Shown here in pieces: positions 1 through 5,172 of a stretch of 8,395 bases of DNA. Position 1 is the first letter of the stretch. Every line of letters begins with the position of its first letter. The position numbers and the translations under genes are program-made. This stretch comes from Patescibacteria group bacterium UBA2135 (GTDB lineage: Bacteria > Patescibacteriota > Minisyncoccia > Phycocordibacterales > UBA2135), in NCBI GenBank assembly GCA_002327685.1, contig DCXN01000025.1, positions 1 to 8,395 on the forward strand, read 5' to 3'. The notes under the pieces were generated by a model. It searched no databases. It was not told the origin of the DNA and worked only from the letters and a program-made list of their open reading frames with translations.

Positions 1-180
1 GGTAACATATTGCGCAACACCCCAGATGAAGTAAATAAGCGCAAGAGTGATAACAATCGGTACAACTAAATCTAAAATATTCTTTACTTTTGTTAGGATA
101 TTTGTGAACGGATTAAACCCTTGTGCGAGCACAAAAAGTGGCAGAGCCCAAAAACCAATTGAATAAAGTAATTTTTTCAT
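1..180 (-). CDS. Pilin-like two-helix membrane protein, tandem copy 1 (3' end beyond window)
   Basis: The first 60 codons are present, starting at ATG 180, and the frame is open to the window edge. The translation begins MKKLLYSIGFWALPLFVLAQ, a signal peptide ending LAQ/G, and continues into a first hydrophobic helix (about residues 39-57, ending FIWGVAQYVT). Over these 60 residues it matches the next gene upstream (262-657) at 53 positions, and the two starts are 477 bp apart, so the pair is a tandem duplication. By family knowledge this is the TrbC/VirB2-like pilin superfamily (T4SS pilin type) that is abundant in CPR genomes; function in this organism is inferred. No convincing SD precedes the ATG (TTAACTTAATTCA), in keeping with the neighbours. 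The second helix and the tail are outside the window. Confidence 0.8.
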   Translation of the reverse strand, partial: MKKLLYSIGFWALPLFVLAQGFNPFTNILTKVKNILDLVVPIVITLALIYFIWGVAQYVT

Positions 181-224
181 TGAATTAAGTTAAATAAGTG
201 ATAATACAAAGACGACCAATATTG

Positions 225-252
225 TAGTTAATAGTTAGTAGTAAATAGTCGT
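225..252. repeat. Four-unit heptamer array TAGTNNN
   Basis: Four adjacent 7-bp units are visible: TAGTTAA, TAGTTAG, TAGTAAA, TAGTCGT. They occupy part of the 81-bp gap between the two duplicated pilin genes. The unit length equals that of the TAGGCNN arrays around the protease gene, though the core differs. No function can be assigned from sequence. Confidence 0.55.
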
Positions 253-261
253 TAAGAATTA

Positions 262-657
262 CTAGAGGTTAATACGAAATTGTATGCCACCTCCACCCCC
301 ACTTCCACCTCCTGTATCAGGAACAAATGGAACTGTCGGAGGCGTCTGAATTGCTGGAGTACCAGTAAACTGCTGAATCAAGACCACAATACCCCAAACT
401 GAAACAATAACAAAAAGACCAACGGTGCCGTAAATCATTGTGTCACGTGCTTCTGCTTTTTTGTCATCATCTTTTGCGGTAACATATTGCGCAACACCCC
501 AGATGAAGTAAATAAGAGCAAGAGTGATAACAATCGGAACAATCAAATTCAAAATATCCTTCACTTTAACTAGAATATTTGCAAACGGATTAAACCCTTG
601 CGCGAGTACAAAAAGTGGCAACGCCCAGAAACCAATTGTATAGAGTATTTTTTTCAT
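262..657 (-). CDS. Pilin-like two-helix membrane protein, tandem copy 2, Gly-rich tail
   Basis: A 131-residue protein starting at ATG 657 (MKKILYTIGFWALPLFVLAQ), chosen because it aligns with the start of its paralogue at 180. It has a signal peptide to about residue 20 and two hydrophobic helices near residues 38-57 and 75-95. A charged loop (AKDDDKKAEARD, 61-72) lies between them, followed by a Pro/Gly-rich tail (PDTGGGSGGGGG, about 113-124). This layout fits the TrbC/VirB2-like pilin superfamily; both termini would face outward. The frame is open upstream, and a second in-frame ATG at 684 preceded by an SD-like AGGAAAAGG would add nine residues, MCPCPTSNG. That upstream sequence belongs to an inserted repeat element (657-860), whose end lies at the start codon itself. 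Role as an appendage or envelope subunit is inferred. Confidence 0.85.
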   Translation of the reverse strand: MKKILYTIGFWALPLFVLAQGFNPFANILVKVKDILNLIVPIVITLALIYFIWGVAQYVTAKDDDKKAEARDTMIYGTVGLFVIVSVWGIVVLIQQFTGTPAIQTPPTVPFVPDTGGGSGGGGGIQFRINL

Positions 658-860
658 CCCGTTAGAAGTAGGACACGGACACATGGTGCCTTTTCCTACC
701 GTTAATTTTATTGATAAAAGCACTTCATCTTATTATTTCCGCCTGAGGCGGAAACTCCTCGGCTCGGTCGAGTCAGACTCGACGCTCGCTCTACGTCGTT
801 AATAAAGTTTAGTATCTGCATAGGTGTATATTTAGATAGTGTCCGCGACTTCTAACGGGA
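657..860. mobile_element. MITE-like 204-bp element with terminal inverted repeats
   Basis: The left end reads TCCCGTTAGAAGT and the right end ACTTCTAACGGGA, exact inverted copies. The similarity continues inward as AGGACAC on the left and, read inverted, CGCGGACAC on the right. The element is flanked on both sides by TTCA (653-656 and 861-864), a possible 4-bp target duplication. It has no transposase, so it would be non-autonomous. Inside are two hairpins (736-754 and 767-783). The insertion lies exactly at the start codon of the minus-strand pilin gene. Removing the element and one TTCA rejoins TTTTATGAA to the downstream codons and restores an ATG. The intergenic stretch 658-958 holds this element, a candidate promoter at 892-897 and a broken third copy of the 48-nt repeat near 939-970; I see no gene in it. 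Confidence 0.6.
736..783. repeat. Two adjacent GC-rich hairpins inside the 204-bp element
   Basis: TTTCCGCC-TGA-GGCGGAAA (736-754) is an 8-bp stem with a three-base loop. GTCGAGT-CAG-ACTCGAC (767-783) is a 7-bp stem with a three-base loop. Neither is followed by a T-run on either strand, so they are not obvious intrinsic terminators. They are more likely structural parts of the mobile repeat. On a minus-strand transcript they would lie in the leader of the pilin gene at 262-657. Confidence 0.65.
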
Positions 861-891
861 TTCATAAAATGTACCATCTTATTTATTCTAT

Positions 892-897
892 ATTATA
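892..897 (-). promoter_or_regulatory. Candidate -10 box of the pilin gene displaced by the element
   Basis: On the minus strand this reads TATAAT exactly. The region 15-17 bp upstream holds only a weak -35-like TTTTGATT (913-920). With the 204-bp element removed, this box would lie about 25 bp upstream of the pilin ATG, a sensible distance. With the element present, the transcript would carry a leader of about 230 nt. Candidate only. Confidence 0.4.
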
Positions 898-938
898 GTA
901 ATTACGACTTTAAATCAAAATGAATTAAATTGTCCTCG

Positions 939-1066
939 TCAAAGGGTCAAAGTTGGGATTATTGAGTGTTGTAAGGGTCAAAGTTGGGGTTGAAGAGATC
1001 ATCACTTCCTTGAGTATTGTAAGGGTCAAAGTTGGGGTTGAAAAGATCATCACTTCCTTGAGTGTT
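939..1066 (-). repeat. 48-nt coding tandem repeat, two full copies and one broken copy
   Basis: Full copies lie at 1019-1066 and 971-1018 and differ at only two positions, both synonymous (AAC/AAT and CTT/CTC). A third, partial copy (about 939-970) keeps the start AACACTCAA and the segment CCAACTTTGACCC. It has lost about 17 nt between them, which shifts the frame and creates the TAA stop. Each full copy encodes NTQGSDDLFNPNFDPY in the pilin tail. Confidence 0.85.
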
Positions 1067-1453
1067 GCGCGACGCCTGTGGTATATTCCCCGGGAGCGTA
1101 TGCCCCGGAAGTCTAGGCGGCGCTCCTGGATCAACTCCAATGCCAAATGTTCCGCCGATGACTGCCACAAGTCCCCAAACAGATATCATAACAAATAATC
1201 CAATAATCCCCCAAATCATAATTTGCTTGCCATCACGCCGCTTGTCTTCGCTGTCTGCGTTCAAAACAAACTGTGCCACACCCCATAGAAAACCTATAAG
1301 CGCAATGCCAAACAAAAACGGAATAAGCGCCCCTAAGATTTCTACAAATCGGTCAATAAGTTGAATAAGATTTTCTGGCTTTGAAAGGGCAAAAGTTACA
1401 ATAGGAAAAAACAGGAATGGCGTTGTATAGACAATTTTTTTGATGATATTCAT
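959..1453 (-). CDS. Pilin-like membrane protein with repeated NPNFDPY tail
   Basis: A 164-residue protein. ATG 1453 was chosen because it follows the upstream stop with one base between (TGACATG), which suggests translational coupling. An in-frame ATG at 1474 would overlap the upstream gene and add seven residues. A signal-like hydrophobic N-terminus (about 5-23) is followed by two helices (about 40-64 and 78-101) with the charged loop NADSEDKRRDGKQ between them, the layout of TrbC/VirB2-like pilins. The Pro-rich tail (108-128) leads into two perfect 16-residue repeats, NTQGSDDLFNPNFDPY (130-145 and 146-161), and then the stop. Past the stop a partial third copy lies in another frame, so the tail seems to have been shortened by an indel. 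The tail should be exposed outside the membrane. Function is inferred from family and neighbours. Confidence 0.82.
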   Translation of the reverse strand: MNIIKKIVYTTPFLFFPIVTFALSKPENLIQLIDRFVEILGALIPFLFGIALIGFLWGVAQFVLNADSEDKRRDGKQIMIWGIIGLFVMISVWGLVAVIGGTFGIGVDPGAPPRLPGHTLPGNIPQASRNTQGSDDLFNPNFDPYNTQGSDDLFNPNFDPYNTQ

Positions 1454-1454
1454 G

Positions 1455-1931
1455 TCAACGTTTAAGTTGGTCAATAGTACTATCTATAAGATTCGCCAAA
1501 ACAGACGCGCCGAGCAGTACTGCAATACCAACAAGCGTCCATAAAAATATTGATTTCGCATCTTCTATTTTCCCCACATCACCTCGCGCTGAAACAAATA
1601 AATAACCGGAATAAATAAGGAACACGGCGGCTATCGGTACTCCAATCTGCACAATAACATCAAGGATTGCTGTTATAAGCTCTCTTAAGGAATCGAAATT
1701 AACAGGGTTTTCTAATTTTTTACCCGAGTCTGAAACAGTAGAATCCCGCACTCCTAAATCACTAATTACAGAGTCAGGAATCTTTTGATTAAGAGTAGGA
1801 AAGTCAGGAAGGTTAGAGTCAAAGTTAGGATCAGAAATATCACCACTAGTTTCACCAAAAACTTGAAGCGGGGAGAACAAAACCCCTAAAATCATAACAC
1901 TAAGAATGAAAGAAGGTATATTTTTCCCCAT
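1455..1931 (-). CDS. Pilin-like two-helix membrane protein with acidic N-terminal segment
   Basis: A 158-residue protein from ATG 1931 (MGKNIPSFILSVMILGVLFS). This start places a normal signal peptide at residues 1-26; the open frame runs 13 codons further upstream but without a better start. After the signal comes a Ser/Asp-rich linker (27-75, including SDPNFDSNLPDF), then LENPVNFDSLRELITAILDV and two hydrophobic helices (about 88-114 and 127-149). The linker between the helices, SARGDVGKIEDAKS, is typical of the CPR T4SS-pilin type, as is the segment preceding helix 1. The PNFD motif recurs in the tail of the next gene. The upstream box TACAAT (1938-1943) ends six bases before the ATG and could drive a leaderless message, but no -35 is evident. 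It is followed one base later by the next pilin gene. Confidence 0.85.
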   Translation of the reverse strand: MGKNIPSFILSVMILGVLFSPLQVFGETSGDISDPNFDSNLPDFPTLNQKIPDSVISDLGVRDSTVSDSGKKLENPVNFDSLRELITAILDVIVQIGVPIAAVFLIYSGYLFVSARGDVGKIEDAKSIFLWTLVGIAVLLGASVLANLIDSTIDQLKR

Positions 1932-1983
1932 GTATATATTGTATCTTAGAAATAAAAGAAAAAATAGCACGTTGGGGATAAAT

Positions 1984-2070
1984 TAGGCGCTAGTTTACTA
2001 GGCGCTAGGCTTTAGGATTATTTAAAAGTAATTATATTTTCCTAGCGCCTAGTGCCTAACACCTAGAGCC
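1984..2070. repeat. Heptamer-built inverted repeat (TAGGCNN), copy downstream of protease
   Basis: The left arm (1984-2016) is TAGGCGC, an 8-bp variant TAGTTTAC, TAGGCGC, TAGGCTT, TAGG. After an AT-rich core of 24 bp, the right arm (2041-2070) read inverted is GGCTC, TAGGTGT, TAGGCAC, TAGGCGC, TAGG. A perfect 12-bp inverted pairing is possible between 1998-2009 and 2041-2052. The right arm overlaps the end of the protease gene. A 19-bp part (2052-2070) matches 3722-3740 at 18 positions, in the copy on the other side of the protease gene. Confidence 0.75.
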
Positions 2071-3674
2071 TTATGTTCTATTACTGACGTCTGTTTCAAA
2101 AAGAGAAAATCTTTAAATTCATTTTTTTTCAGAAGTGCATTAGCGATAGTGTTTACGATGAGCCATGCGGCAAGAGCAATGATAAGACCTATAACCACAT
2201 TCCAAAATATCTTATGCCCTTGGGCAACTTTCCCCGGATCTCCACCTGCCGACATGTACAGCCATCCAGCATAGGAAAATAATACAGTTGCAAGCGGAAT
2301 TCCGATAATTACTATGAGGAAGTTAATAACTTCTTGTACGAGTTCTATAAGGTCATTAAAACCGCAATTATCTGTGCAGGGAACAAGACCTGATTGTTGT
2401 TTAACAATTGGTTCAATTGGATTTAACGCTTGTAATTTCATCGAGGCGTCCGGTTCTGCGTCGGAAAATTCATCAAAAAATTTTTCCAAATCTGTCTTTC
2501 TGGTGGCAAAGTCAGTACTAAGCCTTAAAGACGAAAATTCGCCGCTTTTTATACCATTGCTAAGACGTTTCTTTATTTCGTCAACATCCCATTCGCCATC
2601 ACCATTCTTGTCATAAGTCGGATCAACTGGCCGCTGTATCATTTTAGCAATGATCGCAGAAACACGCGGAGCAGCAAAAGATGACCCTGGGGCTCCTGAC
2701 GACGTAATACCATTTGCGAATACAGTACCAGCTTTTTTATGCTCCGATGTTAATCCATCAGAGTAATCCGCCGGCAAACCATCTTTATTCAATGCCCCAA
2801 CACAAAGAACAACCGGATGCATACAATTTTGATGCATTACTCCCTTATCCCCGTCATTGCCGGCAGCAGTAACTATAATAGACCTTTTAGCTTGAGCATA
2901 ATCATATACCGCTTTAGTAAAATCATCCATCTTCACAAAAGATTTCGAAGAAACATTTATCACTCTCGCATCTTGATCAACGGCTTTCATAATTGCGTCA
3001 GCAACTGTGAAATTCGTTCCTTTTCCATTGTCATCGGTATCCTTGATTGAATAGAGTTCTATCATACTAGTATCTCTAGATTTAAGTGTATCCATAAAAG
3101 TATTTGCAACCTTAGTTCCATGTCCTTCTAAGTCTTTAGGGTCTACTCCGGGAAATATGCTTGATGTACCTGCGTATGGAATGTTAGGCGCTGCGCCAGA
3201 GTCAATTATATAAACCGGAACCGGGGCGTCGGGGCTTCGCGGAGTAGTACCTTCACCTGCAGTTTGCGCCAATAAAAAATAACCCTTCAATGTAAACGCA
3301 GAACTTGTTCGGACTATTTCCGGTATAACCCACTTTACATCCGAGTGCTGTTCAAGTATCTTCCTGCTCGCATCGTCTATTTGAGTAACAAACACATGTA
3401 TACGTGGAAGTTCGTAATATATCTCACTGCCATACCCTTCTATTATTGCGCGGCCTCGTTCTGAAGAAATCGTTTCCTTAAATATAATACCGTATCGTCC
3501 TGTAAAATCACCATTTTCACCCTCTATTACATAAGTATGTACAGCGACAGCCGTTTGAGTATTTCCCTTGTCATTGAAAATTGACAGCGCGCCAACGGCA
3601 AAGACGAGAGACGCAAGACTTGATATAAATATTGCAAATAAAAGTGGAGATGGTTTAGGAAGAAAACATTTCAT
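2049..3674 (-). CDS. Subtilisin-like serine protease fused to a pilin-type two-helix domain
   Basis: A 541-residue protein starting at ATG 3674, with an N-terminal hydrophobic segment (about 10-30). Residues about 45-120 resemble an I9-type propeptide. The S8 peptidase domain shows Asp158 (VYIIDSG), His185 (EGHGT), oxyanion Asn273 (TAAGND) and Ser332 (GSSFAAP), so it looks catalytically intact. A canonical 12-residue EF-hand loop follows at 355-366 (DKNGDGEWDVDE). A Cys pair (433, 437) introduces a C-terminal domain with helices near 447-472 and 489-512 around SAGGDPGKVAQGHK, the same layout as the pilins encoded downstream. The protease would therefore be anchored in the envelope, outside the cytoplasmic membrane. 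The last six residues, ALGVRH, and the stop are encoded by a repeat. The gap to the upstream gene is fully occupied by a second copy of that repeat. A role in processing pilins or surface proteins is inference. Confidence 0.9.
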   Translation of the reverse strand: MKCFLPKPSPLLFAIFISSLASLVFAVGALSIFNDKGNTQTAVAVHTYVIEGENGDFTGRYGIIFKETISSERGRAIIEGYGSEIYYELPRIHVFVTQIDDASRKILEQHSDVKWVIPEIVRTSSAFTLKGYFLLAQTAGEGTTPRSPDAPVPVYIIDSGAAPNIPYAGTSSIFPGVDPKDLEGHGTKVANTFMDTLKSRDTSMIELYSIKDTDDNGKGTNFTVADAIMKAVDQDARVINVSSKSFVKMDDFTKAVYDYAQAKRSIIVTAAGNDGDKGVMHQNCMHPVVLCVGALNKDGLPADYSDGLTSEHKKAGTVFANGITSSGAPGSSFAAPRVSAIIAKMIQRPVDPTYDKNGDGEWDVDEIKKRLSNGIKSGEFSSLRLSTDFATRKTDLEKFFDEFSDAEPDASMKLQALNPIEPIVKQQSGLVPCTDNCGFNDLIELVQEVINFLIVIIGIPLATVLFSYAGWLYMSAGGDPGKVAQGHKIFWNVVIGLIIALAAWLIVNTIANALLKKNEFKDFLFLKQTSVIEHKALGVRH

Positions 3675-3680
3675 ATTAAC

Positions 3681-3750
3681 TAGGCTTTAGGCTTTAGGCT
3701 TTAGGCTTTAGGAATTTCCTGGTGCCTAACGCCTAGAGCCTAGTGCCTAA
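3681..3750. repeat. Heptamer-built inverted repeat (TAGGCNN), copy upstream of protease
   Basis: The left arm is four perfect TAGGCTT units plus TAGG (3681-3712). After a five-base spacer, the right arm (3718-3750) read inverted is TAGGCAC, TAGGCTC, TAGGCGT, TAGGCAC, CAGG. The arms pair as short TAGGC helices separated by mismatched dinucleotides. The element fills the entire gap between the solute-binding protein stop and a point six bases before the protease ATG, so any promoter or ribosome site for the protease would have to lie in it. Confidence 0.8.
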
Positions 3751-3751
3751 A

Positions 3752-5059
3752 CTACTGTGGCAAAAGATTACCAATAGACTGCGACGCGCGTGCAATTGCT
3801 TCACTGATGCGTTCTCTACCGGAAATGGTATTTTCAACCATGAGTTTGAAAATGATATTTGTTTGTGCCGGATTTGGGTCGCGCCATGCACGGGATATAA
3901 GCGCTGACTGATATAGCACTTCTCCGAATGCGCTCGGCGGCACATTTGAAAGCAGATCTCTTCTCACGGGCGGCAGAATACTTGCCTCGGAAATTGTCTG
4001 AATGAAATCGCGACCGGACAAAGATCCAGCAACATGGAATGCGGTTGAAGGATTTCTTGAATCCCTTAGCACTGCAAATCCTATCATGTTACCAAATGTC
4101 ATTTGAGGTTTTGCGTCACGCACTTGAGGAATGAGTGCAACGTCAAAATTAAGATGCGGACTTTTTGCGCTAATATCAGCAATCTCGCTTGCGAACCCAA
4201 AATAAACAGCTAAATCTCCGGCAAGAAACATGTCTTTTGAGTTCGGCAGAGAACGATTCCATGCATACACAGATTTTGCAGGATTTGAAAATTCTGTGAA
4301 AAAACGGAGTGAAGATTCTGTCGGCGACGCGTTAAGACCAGACGTCTCTTGAAGTACCGATTCAAGGGCGCCATTACGAACCATAACAATTGGATTACCG
4401 GCTTGCATGATAAGAAGCGAGAGTATTTCTTTTGCATGCAAAACATTTTGAAATTCACCTAACGCGACAGTGCTTTCTATAATATTGAGCGCATTATCAA
4501 CTTTTGTGAGTTCAAGTGAGAGAGTAAAAAACTCATCCCACGTAGCTGGTGGAAGAGAGAGGGAAGCCGTCTGAAATATGTCCCGATTCCAATACATAAC
4601 AAGCGGATCAATTGAAAACGGAAGTGCTAAAACACCCTGTGAATTTAAGTACAACTCTCCTTCTTCAACAAATGTATCTAAAAATTTTCGAACAGAGAGA
4701 CTTTCAAACGGTATAGGAAATACTTTATCCTGATGCCGCAAAATCAAGTCCTGTGGAAGAAGGATTATATCGGGACCCCTATCGCTTGCAAGCGCTTCTA
4801 CAAGTTCAGTGTCAAATGACTCTTCTCGTTTTTCAACATACAAAACGCGAAACGTGCCGCCAGCTTCTCTGTTGAATTCTTCAAGAGGACGCCTTAAAGG
4901 TTCTTGAGGAAACGTGCCCCATATAGTCACATCACCCTGAACACCAGCCAAATTACTGTTAAAAAGCGGCAAAATGCCTGAAAAAATCAGAACAGCAAAA
5001 AGCAAAAAGATTCCGAAGATGATGAGTATGATTACTTGGAAAGGGGTTATATTGCTCAT
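3752..5059 (-). CDS. Membrane-anchored extracellular solute-binding protein (family 1 type)
   Basis: A 435-residue protein. ATG 5059 (MSNITPFQV) is preferred over the in-frame TTG three codons upstream. A long N-terminal helix (about 8-32) has no lipobox cysteine, so the protein is probably tethered by an uncleaved anchor. The rest resembles the sugar-type ABC solute-binding proteins (MalE/UgpB class). It has VTIWGTFPQEPLRRPLEEF at the first strand and helix, then PDIILLPQD, LPFSIDPLVMYWNRDIF, PPATWDEFF, MFLAGDLAVYFGF and TFGNMIGFAVL. The substrate cannot be read from the sequence. No permease or ATPase is encoded nearby, so it is an orphan here and may act as a surface binding protein. It is transcribed toward the protease and pilin genes, with only a repeat between. 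Confidence 0.85.
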   Translation of the reverse strand: MSNITPFQVIILIIFGIFLLFAVLIFSGILPLFNSNLAGVQGDVTIWGTFPQEPLRRPLEEFNREAGGTFRVLYVEKREESFDTELVEALASDRGPDIILLPQDLILRHQDKVFPIPFESLSVRKFLDTFVEEGELYLNSQGVLALPFSIDPLVMYWNRDIFQTASLSLPPATWDEFFTLSLELTKVDNALNIIESTVALGEFQNVLHAKEILSLLIMQAGNPIVMVRNGALESVLQETSGLNASPTESSLRFFTEFSNPAKSVYAWNRSLPNSKDMFLAGDLAVYFGFASEIADISAKSPHLNFDVALIPQVRDAKPQMTFGNMIGFAVLRDSRNPSTAFHVAGSLSGRDFIQTISEASILPPVRRDLLSNVPPSAFGEVLYQSALISRAWRDPNPAQTNIIFKLMVENTISGRERISEAIARASQSIGNLLPQ

Positions 5060-5060
5060 A

Positions 5061-5172
5061 AAAATCAAAGATTAAACATTAAAAATCAAAATTACAAATC
5101 AAAGTTCAAAAATATACTCGCATTAAATTTTTAATTTTACATTGTAATTTTTCATTTTGATTTTTGCATTTT
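5061..5172. repeat. AT-rich imperfect inverted repeat
   Basis: The left arm (about 5061-5112) is built of AAATCAAA-like units, and the right arm (about 5124-5172) of TTTGATTTTT and ATTTTACATTTT. Read inverted, the right arm shares AAAATCAAAAT and ATTACAA with the left arm. It fills the gap between the methyltransferase and solute-binding genes. The methyltransferase stop and its last codon lie inside the right arm. Confidence 0.6.

Noticed and set aside
925..1170. Minus-strand frame overlapping the pilin tail and reading through the 48-nt repeat
   Set aside because: It is the shifted frame of the tandem repeat, useful only as evidence for the broken third copy. Its translation does not resemble a protein.
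1455..1457. Possible use of TGA as a sense codon, as in some CPR lineages
   Set aside because: TGA cleanly ends the pilin gene one base before the next ATG, and no gene needs a TGA read through.
3681..3712. Perfect tandem TAGGCTT units as a CRISPR array
   Set aside because: Units are adjacent with no spacers, only seven bases long, and no cas genes are present.
5060..5068. TTG start three codons upstream of the solute-binding protein ATG
   Set aside because: The ATG at 5059 gives a normal membrane anchor start, and the added residues bring no SD or recognisable feature.
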